A stretch of 64,000 nucleotides of DNA from Acidobacteriota bacterium. GTDB lineage: Bacteria; Acidobacteriota; Terriglobia; Acidiferrales; UBA7541. The DNA is taken from contig QHYU01000137.1 of assembly GCA_003224235.1 (NCBI GenBank), positions 1-64,000 of the forward strand. The letters run 5' to 3'. This document shows positions 45,447 to 53,957 of the stretch, in pieces. The notes below the pieces were generated by a model. The model saw only the letters and a program-made list of their open reading frames with translations. It did no database searches and was not told where the DNA came from. The translations under genes and the position numbers were made by a program. How positions within the stretch are numbered: the stretch's first letter is position 1; each line of letters opens with the position of its first letter.

Positions 45447-46847
45447 ATGCCTCTTCGTGAGACCGCTCCGAAGCTTCCACCTGAGCAGTACGAGAGAAAC
45501 TTCGCGGACATCGCGCCCCGGATGACCCGTGGCCAGGCTGTTGTTGAGGCGGCCCGATGTCTTTACTGCTTTGACGCGCCGTGCACCCTCGCTTGCCCCA
45601 CGCGCATTGATGTTCCCGCATTTATCAAGAAGATTCTCACCGGCAACCTGCGCGGTTCGGCGCGTGTGATCCTCGAGGCCAATATCCTGGGTGAGAGCTG
45701 CGGCCGTGTCTGCCCAACTGAGGCGCTGTGCGAGGGCGCCTGCGTGATGCACGAGAAGGGCGAGCAGGCCATCGAGATCGGGCGGTTGCAGCGGTACGCG
45801 GTGGACTACGTGCTCGACAACAACATTCACCTCTTTCACGCGGGCGCGTCCAACGGCAAGCGGGTTGCCTGCATCGGTTCGGGGCCTGCGTCGCTGGCGT
45901 GCGCGGCGGAGCTCGCGAAGTGGGGCTATGCGGTCGCCATCTTCGACCGCAACGAAATTCCCGGCGGGCTCAACACCTACGGGATTGCCGCGTACAAGAC
46001 CCGTGCCGCCGATTCCTTGCGCGAAGTCGAGCTGGTGCGCCAGTTGGGCGTCGAAATTCGTCAGAAGACCGAAGTCGGCCGCGGCATCTCCTTTGCCGAA
46101 ATCGAAAAGCAGTTCGACGCCATCTTCATCGGTGTGGGGCTCGGCGAGACCTGGACGCTGGGACTGCCCGGCGAAGACCTCTACGGTGTTTACGGCGCGA
46201 TGGAGTTCATCGAGCAGACCAAGGTGAAGGCTTTCCAGGACGTTGAAGTCGGCCGGCGCGTCGCCTGCATCGGCGCAGGCAACACCGCGATCGACGTCGT
46301 CACCGCGGCGCGGCGCCTGGGCGCCGAGATGGTCTATCTGATTTATCGGCGCAGCGAACAGGAAATGCCCGCGTTCAAGTACGAATATGAGCTGGCGAAA
46401 AACGACGGTGTCGTTTTCCTCTGGCAGACGCAGCCGGTTCGCGTGCTGGGCCGTGAAGCGGCGGTCACCGGGCTGGAGTGCGTGCGCACAAAACTGGGTG
46501 CGCCTGACGCGCGCGGCCGGCGCTCGCCGGTGCCCGTCCCCGACAGCGAGTTCACGGTCGAGGTGGACATGGTTGTCAGCGCGGTGGGCCAGGGGCCAGT
46601 TACCGACTTTCTGCGCGTGGTGCAGGGCATTGAGCTGCGCAAAGATGGCACCGTGGTGATCAACGATCGGCATCAAACCGGCAACCCGAAATACTTCGCT
46701 GCTGGCGATTGTGCAAACGGCGGGAAGGAGGTCGTGGATGCCGTCGCTGAAGGCATGGCCGCCGCGCGCGGCCTGGACGCCTGGCTCGGTTCCCCCCGCG
46801 ACCGATTGAAACCACAGATGAACACGGATAAACAGAGACAGATATGA
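45447..46847 (+). CDS. preT: NAD-dependent dihydropyrimidine dehydrogenase subunit PreT
   Basis: A 466-residue flavoprotein of the GltD/PreT type that feeds electrons from NADH to PreA. The N-terminal Cys clusters are EAARCLYCFDAPCTLACPTRIDVP and LGESCGRVCPTEALCEGAC. FAD and NAD motifs are ACIGSGPASLACAAELAKWG and ACIGAGNTAIDVVTAARRLG, and the FAD end reads FAAGDCANGGKEVVDAVAEG. ATG 45447 has AAGGAG seven bases upstream. The last residues, LKPQMNTDKQRQI, and the stop lie inside a dispersed repeat, beyond the conserved end of the family. Confidence 0.93.
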   Translation: MPLRETAPKLPPEQYERNFADIAPRMTRGQAVVEAARCLYCFDAPCTLACPTRIDVPAFIKKILTGNLRGSARVILEANILGESCGRVCPTEALCEGACVMHEKGEQAIEIGRLQRYAVDYVLDNNIHLFHAGASNGKRVACIGSGPASLACAAELAKWGYAVAIFDRNEIPGGLNTYGIAAYKTRAADSLREVELVRQLGVEIRQKTEVGRGISFAEIEKQFDAIFIGVGLGETWTLGLPGEDLYGVYGAMEFIEQTKVKAFQDVEVGRRVACIGAGNTAIDVVTAARRLGAEMVYLIYRRSEQEMPAFKYEYELAKNDGVVFLWQTQPVRVLGREAAVTGLECVRTKLGAPDARGRRSPVPVPDSEFTVEVDMVVSAVGQGPVTDFLRVVQGIELRKDGTVVINDRHQTGNPKYFAAGDCANGGKEVVDAVAEGMAAARGLDAWLGSPRDRLKPQMNTDKQRQI

Positions 46848-46926
46848 AGCACCGAAAGAGATTGAACTTGAGTACGGTAGGTTTGTGTCCTGAAGTTGTC
46901 TCTCGCATCAGTGTTCATCTGTGGTT
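46810..46926. repeat. Palindromic CACAGATGAACAC element between preT and preA
   Basis: The left arm AACCACAGATGAACACGGAT (46810-46829, continuing AAACAGAGACAGATA) lies inside the 3' end of preT. The right arm ATCAGTGTTCATCTGTGGTT (46907-46926) stands 24 bp before preA. The interior holds CCGAAAGAG, also found inside the copy at 58293-58402. It could form a large hairpin in the preTA mRNA. Confidence 0.85.
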
Positions 46927-46950
46927 GCAAATGGTTTTGTGAGGTGACAT

Positions 46951-48267
46951 ATGGCGGACCTGCGCGTAAAGTTTTGCGGCCTTGAGTCGCCCAACCCGTT
47001 CTGGCTGGCCAGCGGGCCGCCGGCGAATACGGCCGGGCAGGTAATGCGCGCGTTTGACGCCGGCTGGGGCGGCGCGGTGTGGAAGACGATCGGCGAGCCA
47101 ATCGTCAACACCACGTCGCGGTACGGCGCGATTGACTTGAATGGCGTCAAGGTGATGGGGTTCAACAACATCGAGCTGATCAGCGACCGGCCGGTTGAAG
47201 ACAACCTCCGCGAAATCTACGAGGTGAAGAAACGCTACCCAAAGCATCTGGTGGTCGCTTCGCTGATGGTGGAATCGAAGCGCGAATCCTGGCACGAGAT
47301 GGTGCGTCGCGCCGAAGACGCCGGCTCGGACGCGCTGGAACTCAACTTTGGCTGCCCTCACGGTATGAGCGAGCGCGGCATGGGCTCGGCTGTCGGCCAG
47401 GTGCCCGAGTACACGGAGATGATCACTGCGTGGGTGAAGGAGGCGGCGCGGACGCCGGTGATCGTCAAGCTGACGCCCAACGTTACCGACATCGCGCGCA
47501 TTGCCGCGGCTGCCGAAAAAGGCGGCGCCGACGCTGTGAGCCTGATCAATACGATTAACTCGCTTATGGGTTTGGACCTCGACACTTTCGCGCCGCGCCC
47601 GGTTGTGCGGGGCAAGTCCTCCCACGGAGGCTATTGCGGCCCGGCGGTTAAGCCGATCGCCCTGCACCTGGTGTCGAGCGTAGCGAAAAAAGTGCGCATT
47701 CCCATCAGCGGCATAGGCGGAGTTGGCTATTGGAACGATGCCGCGGAGCATATCGCGTTGGGTGCCGCAACCGTGCAGGTCTGCACCGCCGTCATGCACT
47801 ACGGCTTCCGCATCGTCGAAGACATGGTTGACGGCCTCTCGCAGTACATGGACGACCACGGTTTCCGCTCGATTGAGGATTTTCGCGGGCGCGCGCTGCC
47901 CAACGTTCTGGATTGGGGCGACCTTGACCTGAACTACAAAATCATCGCCGAGATCAACTCTGACCTCTGCATCGGCTGCCAGCTTTGTTATGTCGCGTGC
48001 GAAGACGGGGCGCACCAGTGCATCGCGCCACATTCTGCGGCGGGCAATGGCAAAAGAAACGTGAACGGAAAAGGTGTGCACGTGCCGCGCATCATTGAAG
48101 AGGAGTGCGTCGGCTGCAACCTCTGCGCCTTGGTCTGCCCGGTCGAGAATTGCATCACAATGAAGGAGGTCGAGACCGGCCTCCCGCCTATGAGCTGGAA
48201 CGATCGGATGCGCCAACTCGCCGCAGGACACGGCCGCGCCCTTCCGCCCACTCCTGGCGAACACTAG
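46951..48267 (+). CDS. preA: NAD-dependent dihydropyrimidine dehydrogenase subunit PreA
   Basis: A 438-residue enzyme reducing uracil and thymine to the 5,6-dihydro forms. The N-terminal FMN barrel begins LRVKFCGLESPNPFWLASGPP, has LELNFGCPHGMSERGMGSAVGQ (catalytic Cys region), VIVKLTPNVTDI and ISGIGGVGYWNDAAEHIALGA. The C-terminus carries two [4Fe-4S] clusters, CIGCQLCYVACEDGAHQCI and CVGCNLCALVCPVENC. GAGGTGA upstream of the ATG, partly repeat-derived, gives the ribosome site. It works with PreT. Confidence 0.95.
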   Translation: MADLRVKFCGLESPNPFWLASGPPANTAGQVMRAFDAGWGGAVWKTIGEPIVNTTSRYGAIDLNGVKVMGFNNIELISDRPVEDNLREIYEVKKRYPKHLVVASLMVESKRESWHEMVRRAEDAGSDALELNFGCPHGMSERGMGSAVGQVPEYTEMITAWVKEAARTPVIVKLTPNVTDIARIAAAAEKGGADAVSLINTINSLMGLDLDTFAPRPVVRGKSSHGGYCGPAVKPIALHLVSSVAKKVRIPISGIGGVGYWNDAAEHIALGAATVQVCTAVMHYGFRIVEDMVDGLSQYMDDHGFRSIEDFRGRALPNVLDWGDLDLNYKIIAEINSDLCIGCQLCYVACEDGAHQCIAPHSAAGNGKRNVNGKGVHVPRIIEEECVGCNLCALVCPVENCITMKEVETGLPPMSWNDRMRQLAAGHGRALPPTPGEH

Positions 48268-48435
48268 CGCGTTGCTCTGGAGCGCGGCAGCTTGCCGCCA
48301 CTTGCCTCGGTCTGCCGCCTGACTCCTCAGAACCACGAGAACGCCCCCGTCCTTACTCTCCTCCCTGTTCTCTGTGCTTCGTCTTTTCTCCGTGCTGCTG
48401 ACCGCTGAGAGCCATCGTGCTACATTGATCGCCCC

Positions 48436-49710
48436 ATGAAACGCATCGTCGTGCTCGGCGCGGGCTTCGGCGGTCTGGAGGCGACGCTCGAGCTTGAGCG
48501 CGCCTTCCGGCATCAGCCCGGCAGTGAGATCCTGTTGGTGAGCGAACAAAACTATTTCCTCTTTACCCCGTTGCTGCCTCAAATCGCCTCCAGTTACATC
48601 AATCCGCGGCACATCGTGCAACCGGTGCGCGATATCCGCGGGCGGCGCCGCTTCGATTTCCGGCGCGACGACGTCCGCGCGATTGACGCTGCCGGCCGCC
48701 GGGTCGCACTGGCTTCCGGCGCGCTCGAATACGACCACCTGGTCGTCGCGCTGGGCAGTCGCACTGACTATTTCGGCATTCCCGGCGCGCGCGAGCATAC
48801 CTGGGACTTCAAGTCCCTGGAAGACGCGGTGGTGCTGCGCGAGCGTATTCTGGACATCTGCGAACATGCTGACCACGTCGCCGACCCCGCTGTGCGGCGG
48901 CAGATGCTGACGTTTGTTGTCGTTGGTGGCGGATACACGGGCGTCGAACTTGTCTCCGAGATGCACGATTTTCTGTTTCACTACGTCGCCGAACGCTATC
49001 GCGGCATCCCTCGGGCTGACATCCGTCTGGTTGTGCTCGAGGCCGCGCCGGAAATCCTCCGCGGCGTGCACCCGAAACTCGCCCAGCACGCGGCGAAGCG
49101 CCTGCGCGTCGAGGGCATCGAAATCCGCCTGGGCGCGAAAGTCACACGATGTTTCCCCGATGGCATTGAGATCAATGGCAGCGAAATCATTTCTGCCGAG
49201 ACGCTGATCTGGACCGCTGGCGTGCGCGCGCACCCGCTGGTTGAGGCGCTGCCCGGACCGCACGACCGCATCGGCCGCGTGCTGGTGAACGAGCGCCTGC
49301 AGCTCGAGGGACATCCCGAAATCTTTGTAGTGGGCGATTCCGCAGCCGCGGCGTCGGCCAAGGACGCGCCGCGCGTCGCGCCCGTGGCCATCGCGCAGGG
49401 AAAGCTGGCGGCGCGCAACATCGCGCATCGGGAGCGCGGCGAGCCGCTCGAAGGCTACCAGTACATCTCGCAGGGGGCTCTGGTCTCGTTGGGAATGAAC
49501 TATGCCGTGGTGGATCTTGCAGGGCTGAAGTTCAGCGGCTACTTTGCGTGGTTGTTCTGGAACGCGGTGCACCTGTACAAGCTGGTGGGACTGAAAAAGC
49601 AGTTGCAGGTGGCCATGGATTGGTCGCTCGCGGCGATATTCCCCCGCGACGCCTCGATTGTGCGCCGCCCGCGCCGCTGCAAACTCTGCGGCACCGATGA
49701 AGCATCGTAG
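48436..49710 (+). CDS. Type II NADH dehydrogenase (NDH-2 family)
   Basis: A 424-residue FAD enzyme oxidising NADH and reducing quinone at the membrane face. It has IVVLGAGFGGLEATLELERAF, NYFLFTPLLPQIAS, the NAD motif FVVVGGGYTGVELVSEM, IWTAGVRAHPLV, and the FAD motif EIFVVGDSAAAASA. A C-terminal amphipathic end includes FAWLFWNAVHLYKLVGLKKQLQ and finishes with a CKLCG pair. It sits between preA and the NCS1 permease gene. A functional link to pyrimidine reduction is not obvious, since PreTA consumes NADH. Confidence 0.9.
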   Translation: MKRIVVLGAGFGGLEATLELERAFRHQPGSEILLVSEQNYFLFTPLLPQIASSYINPRHIVQPVRDIRGRRRFDFRRDDVRAIDAAGRRVALASGALEYDHLVVALGSRTDYFGIPGAREHTWDFKSLEDAVVLRERILDICEHADHVADPAVRRQMLTFVVVGGGYTGVELVSEMHDFLFHYVAERYRGIPRADIRLVVLEAAPEILRGVHPKLAQHAAKRLRVEGIEIRLGAKVTRCFPDGIEINGSEIISAETLIWTAGVRAHPLVEALPGPHDRIGRVLVNERLQLEGHPEIFVVGDSAAAASAKDAPRVAPVAIAQGKLAARNIAHRERGEPLEGYQYISQGALVSLGMNYAVVDLAGLKFSGYFAWLFWNAVHLYKLVGLKKQLQVAMDWSLAAIFPRDASIVRRPRRCKLCGTDEAS

Positions 49711-49746
49711 CCCGCCTCTCTCAGATCCTATGAGCGCCAAATGGCC

Positions 49747-51261
49747 CTAATCCCCGCTGAGTGCCGGCGGCTGAACGCGGACAGCTCTTCTCTGCCGCGC
49801 GGACATCAGCGCGTAATACACCGTGAAGCTGACCGCGAAGCCCAGGAACCAGGCGTAGTCATAGAGCACCCGCAGCGGCGGATAGACGAGACCGATGAAG
49901 GCCACGGCGCAGCCGGTCGCCAGCGCGGCAATCGCGTTCCAGTTGAACCCGCCGGAGAATTCGTAGAAGCTTCCGCGGCGGTAGAGGTCTTCCACCAGGA
50001 TGATTTTTTTGCGCAGCACGAAGTAGTCGCAGATCAGCACGCCGGCGATGGGGCCGAGAAAGCCCGAGTAGCCCACCAGCCAGCCAAAAATGTAGCTGCC
50101 ATAGTTGGCAAGCAGCTTCCACGGCTGCATCAGGATGCCTATCGCGCAGGTCATCAGACCCCCCATGCGGAAGCTGATGCGCCGCGGGTAGAGATTGGAG
50201 AAATCGTTTGCGGGCGAGACAACGTTCGCGGCCACATTGACGTTGAGCGTGGCCATCAACAGCGCGATCATCGCCACAACCACCGCCAGCGGATTTCCCA
50301 GCCGGCTGAGCACGGCAACCGGATCCCAGATGGCTTCGCCGAACACAACGATGGTGGCTGAAGTGACCGCGATGCCGATAAACGAGTAAAACGTCATCGT
50401 TGTGGGCAAGCCCAGCGCCTGGCCGAGCATCTGCGCGCGCTGGCTGCGCGCGTACCGCGTGAAGTCGGGGATGTTCAGCGCCACCGTGGCCCAGAATCCC
50501 ACGACGCCGGTAAGCGACGGAATGAAAAAACGGAAGAATTCGCCGAAGGTGCGGAATTTGGACGGTGTCGCGAGCATGGGCCCGAATCCGCCCGCCTTGC
50601 CGCGCGCCCAGAGCAGAAGCGCTAGACCGATTAGAAGCAGGAACGGCGCCGAGATGCCTTGGAGGAAGCGGATGGTCTTGATGCCGCGAACGATCACCAG
50701 CACGTTCAGCAGCCAGAAAAAGGCGAAGCACACGGGCACGGCCAGCGAAAACGTTTTCCAGGCCGGGACGAGCGCGGTGATCATGGCGTTGATGGCCTCG
50801 CCGCCGATCCAGGTCTGAATGCCGAACCAGCCGCACGCCACCAGCGCGCGCAGGATCGCCGGCACGTTCGCGCCCAGCACGCCGAACGACGCGCGCGCAA
50901 ACACAGGGAAGGGAATGCCGTAGCGCGCGCCGGCATGCGCGTTGAGCAGCATGGGGATGAGCACCAGCACGTTGCCCAAGAACACGGTGAAAATCGCCTG
51001 CTTCCAGTTCATCCCTCCGGCGATCATGCCGCTGGCCAGCATGTACGTGGGAATATTCACGCTCATCGCGATCCACAGCGCAGCGTAGTTGTAGGTGCTC
51101 CAGCTCCGGCGCTCGGACGCCACTGGGGCCAGGTCTTCGTTGTAGAGGAAGCTGCCTTGAACGGTTTCCGGGCTGAGGCCGCTCCCCTGCGAGAGCCCTT
51201 GCGAGGCTCTTTGTGCGCCGGCGATTGGGCCGCCTTCGGAATTGTCAGGCGCTGCAGTCAT
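49747..51261 (-). CDS. NCS1-family nucleobase:cation symporter
   Basis: A 504-residue transporter with 12 membrane segments. It has the NCS1 pattern NEDLAPVASERRSWSTYNYAALWIAMSVNIPTYMLASG, then VLIPMLLNAHAGARYGIPFPVFARASFG, and NIPDFTRYARS. Relatives import uracil, cytosine, allantoin or hydantoin. In this cluster uracil/thymine or hydantoin-type substrates are the natural guess (inference). It is convergent with the NDH-2 gene. Confidence 0.92.
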   Translation of the reverse strand: MTAAPDNSEGGPIAGAQRASQGLSQGSGLSPETVQGSFLYNEDLAPVASERRSWSTYNYAALWIAMSVNIPTYMLASGMIAGGMNWKQAIFTVFLGNVLVLIPMLLNAHAGARYGIPFPVFARASFGVLGANVPAILRALVACGWFGIQTWIGGEAINAMITALVPAWKTFSLAVPVCFAFFWLLNVLVIVRGIKTIRFLQGISAPFLLLIGLALLLWARGKAGGFGPMLATPSKFRTFGEFFRFFIPSLTGVVGFWATVALNIPDFTRYARSQRAQMLGQALGLPTTMTFYSFIGIAVTSATIVVFGEAIWDPVAVLSRLGNPLAVVVAMIALLMATLNVNVAANVVSPANDFSNLYPRRISFRMGGLMTCAIGILMQPWKLLANYGSYIFGWLVGYSGFLGPIAGVLICDYFVLRKKIILVEDLYRRGSFYEFSGGFNWNAIAALATGCAVAFIGLVYPPLRVLYDYAWFLGFAVSFTVYYALMSARQRRAVRVQPPALSGD

Positions 51262-51370
51262 TTGGTTTGTGATGGCGCGGGCTAATCAACCGATCCCCCA
51301 ACTCGTGGTGCTCTCTGTGGCCTTCCGTGCCCTCTGCGGTGCGATCTCTTGCTGACGGCCAATGCAGCCT

Positions 51371-51820
51371 TTAATAGAACCTTCGCAAATCCGGCTGGAT
51401 CGGCACCTGCACTTCGAGCACGCGTCCTTCGTCCGAAAGCTTGGCTCGAATCCTTCGCACGCGTCCTGCGTCGCGCACCAGCCAGTCGGTGGTAGCCATG
51501 GGCTTGGAGGGTTTGTCGGCCGCGTTCCAGAGCAGCTCTTTATCTTTGCGCTCGAGTTTTTCCGGCGCCAGCTCGTAAATCTCCCGTTCGTGATAGTCCA
51601 CCATCAGGAAGCGGCGCCCGAGCTGCACCAGCACCAGATGATCTTTTTTCTCCGCGCGGTAGACGTTCCAGATTCGCGCCGGCCGGTCGTCCAGTTTCAG
51701 AATGGCCTGCTCCACCGGCCTCCAGACGATCTTCTCCGCCGCGGTGCCCACAAGCACGCCCATAGTCGCGATCCCTAGTGCCAATAGGGTTGCGCTGCCT
51801 CTGGTAGACATGGCTTTCAT
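51371..51820 (-). CDS. Exported hypothetical protein
   Basis: A 149-residue protein with an N-terminal signal or anchor (TRGSATLLALGIATMGVLVGTAA) and a small mixed domain. That domain contains IWNVYRAEKKDHLVLVQLGRRFLMVDYHEREIYELAP and ends VEVQ-like VLEVQVPIQPDLRRFY. No recognised family or catalytic motif. The ATG at 51820 is chosen because the signal segment follows it; the longer frame begins with an improbable basic stretch. It lies just downstream of the aldehyde dehydrogenase gene on the same strand. Confidence 0.7.
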   Translation of the reverse strand: MKAMSTRGSATLLALGIATMGVLVGTAAEKIVWRPVEQAILKLDDRPARIWNVYRAEKKDHLVLVQLGRRFLMVDYHEREIYELAPEKLERKDKELLWNAADKPSKPMATTDWLVRDAGRVRRIRAKLSDEGRVLEVQVPIQPDLRRFY

Positions 51821-51915
51821 CACTTTTGCGCGCCCTGGCGTGGCGCAGGATCTACATGGCTTCGCCACCGGTGTGCGATTGTGGGCGCGATCTGGGCTGG
51901 CCGATTCTGCCACTT

Positions 51916-53412
51916 TCAGTAGATAGTTGATTCGCGTTTGCGGCCGGTATAGTCGATATATACCGTCTTCAGCTCGGTGTAGAAATCGATCGCCACACGG
52001 CCCATCTCGCGCAGGCCGACGCCGGTGGCCTTCATCCCGCCGAAGGGGAGCTGCGCCTCGCCGCCAACCGTCGGCGAGTTGATGTGGGTTATGCCGGTTT
52101 CGATGCGGTCGATGAACTCAAAGATTTTCGCGGCGTCGTTGGTATAGAGCGAGCTGGAAAGGCCGTAGCGCACGGAATTAGCGACGCGCAGGGCCTCGTC
52201 GAAGTCACGCACGCGGATCACCGAGAGCACCGGCCCGAAAATCTCCTCCTGCGCGATGGTGCTGTCCGCCGCGACGTGATCAAAAATCGTTGGCGCGACG
52301 TAATAGCCGCGGTCGAAGGCCGGCCCGCTCAGCCGCTCGCCGCCGAGCAGCAGCTTGGCTTGCTTTTTGCCGATTTCGATGTATTTCATGTCCGTCTTCA
52401 GTTGAGCTTCGTCTACTGCCGGGCCTACGTCCACTCCGGGGTCGAGGCCGTTCCCGACTTTGAGTTTGCGGGTGCGCTCGACCAGCATCGCGACAAACGT
52501 GTCCGCGACCTTTTCCTCAACCACCACGCGGCTGGTGGCGGTGCAGCGCTGCCCGGTCGAGGCGAACGCGCCGAACACCGATGACTCGACTGCCAGCGGC
52601 AAATCCGCGTCGGCCAGGATCACCAGCGGATTTTTTCCGCCCATTTCGCACTGGCACTTCTTCATCCGCCGCGCGCCCTGCGCATAAAGCTCGCTGCCGA
52701 CTTCATTCGATCCCGTGAACGACACCGCGCGCACGTCGGGATGCTGGAGCAGCTCATCGCCCACTTCGCCGCCGGAGCCCACAACCATGTTCAGCACGCC
52801 CGCGGGAACGCCGGCCTGCTCGAAAATCTCCACCACTTTGGCTCCCGTAAACGGGGTCAGCGTGGCCGGCTTGAAGACGACGGTATTGCCGGCTACCAGC
52901 GCCGGAGAGATTTTCCAGACGGGAATGGACACGGGAAAATTCCACGGCGTGATGGCTGCGACCACGCCCAGAGGCTGCTTCATCGTGTAGGCGAAGTTCT
53001 TGGGCAGCTCGCTGGGCAGCGTCTCCCCGCCAATGCGCCGCGCCTCCCCGGCCATGAACTCCAGGATGTTGATGGATTTCAGGACCTCGCCGAGCGAGTC
53101 TTTGAGTGTCTTGCCCTCTTCGCGCGTCAAGATCCGCGCCAGCTCTTCTTTCTGCTGTTCCATCACCAGCGCGGCTTTGGCAATTACGCGCCCGCGCACC
53201 GGCGCCGGCGTGTCGCGCCACCCCGCAAACGCATTGCGGGCCGCGGCGATGGCTTCGCGAGTCTCCTCGCGCGTCGAAAGCGGCGCCAGACCGATGATTT
53301 CGTCAAGATTGGCAGGATTACGCCGCTCGACCGTGCGGCCAGAGCGTGACTCCACCCAGCGCCCATTAATGAAGTTGCGGCAGACTTGAGCTGTAGTCGT
53401 CGCGGTGGCCAT
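51916..53412 (-). CDS. NAD(P)-dependent aldehyde dehydrogenase
   Basis: A 498-residue ALDH. The NAD-binding [33 protein letters not shown], the general-base region [16 protein letters not shown], the nucleophile Cys in [18 protein letters not shown] and the late [13 protein letters not shown] are intact. The [10 protein letters not shown] form resembles ketoglutarate-semialdehyde-type enzymes more than methylmalonate-semialdehyde dehydrogenase. Its place in the cluster suggests oxidation of malonate semialdehyde from beta-alanine, which is inference. ATG 53412 has GGAGGAGAGG upstream, excluding the longer frame. Confidence 0.92.
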   Translation of the reverse strand: MATATTTAQVCRNFINGRWVESRSGRTVERRNPANLDEIIGLAPLSTREETREAIAAARNAFAGWRDTPAPVRGRVIAKAALVMEQQKEELARILTREEGKTLKDSLGEVLKSINILEFMAGEARRIGGETLPSELPKNFAYTMKQPLGVVAAITPWNFPVSIPVWKISPALVAGNTVVFKPATLTPFTGAKVVEIFEQAGVPAGVLNMVVGSGGEVGDELLQHPDVRAVSFTGSNEVGSELYAQGARRMKKCQCEMGGKNPLVILADADLPLAVESSVFGAFASTGQRCTATSRVVVEEKVADTFVAMLVERTRKLKVGNGLDPGVDVGPAVDEAQLKTDMKYIEIGKKQAKLLLGGERLSGPAFDRGYYVAPTIFDHVAADSTIAQEEIFGPVLSVIRVRDFDEALRVANSVRYGLSSSLYTNDAAKIFEFIDRIETGITHINSPTVGGEAQLPFGGMKATGVGLREMGRVAIDFYTELKTVYIDYTGRKRESTIY

Positions 53413-53957
53413 GGTGTGTTCCTCTCCTCCCGTCGCCCGCGGCGCGGACGACAGCAATGAGTGATTTCGGTGATGATGCGGAAATGGTGCAGGCATCCCG
53501 CCAAAACGTCAAGGGAAAGCTCGGTAGCGCCCGCGTCCCGCCGGCGGTTTTCTCGGACGCCGTACGAAATCTGTGGACGGGGGGGAACCCCCCCATATTC
53601 TTGCAAGTGTTGATTCCAGGCGGTTTTAAGTCCAATGATTTTGCAAGTGCGGATTCCAAAAGGTTTGCAGTGGCGTTTTTCGCAAGTGCGGAGTCTAAAG
53701 GGTTTGCCAGCGCGGGGCCTGTGCGCGAGCGTCATATTGTAAGAGTCCATCGCTTCGGCAAAGCTCTTGGCGGGCTTTGCAATTCATGTTCGCTTGTCGG
53801 TGCTAGCGTGTCAACCGGAAATTGACCCCAGGCCTGCGCTGGCGCAAAGAAAGTGCGCAAAACTCGCAATGCCAGGGCGAAACGACTGATAAAGTGATGA
53901 GGGTCTTTGGAGATGGTAGAAAGCGCCGGTGTTGATTGTCTTAGGGTGGTAGGTGGG
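53413..53957. other. 545-bp spacer with imperfect 40-bp tandem repeats
   Basis: No gene is supported. Three imperfect units of 39-40 bp (TTGCAAGTGCGGATTCCAAA type) occupy 53601-53717. TGTCAACCGGAAATTGACCC at 53809-53828 resembles the terminal sequence seen at ends of IS21-family elements, but no transposase is present. The region may be an old insertion site. Confidence 0.5.

Noticed and set aside
46915..49740. A 941-codon open frame on the minus strand
   Set aside because: It lies antisense to preA and the NDH-2 gene, whose motifs are clear. Its translation is Arg/His-rich and low in recognisable domains, a usual shadow in GC-rich coding sequence.
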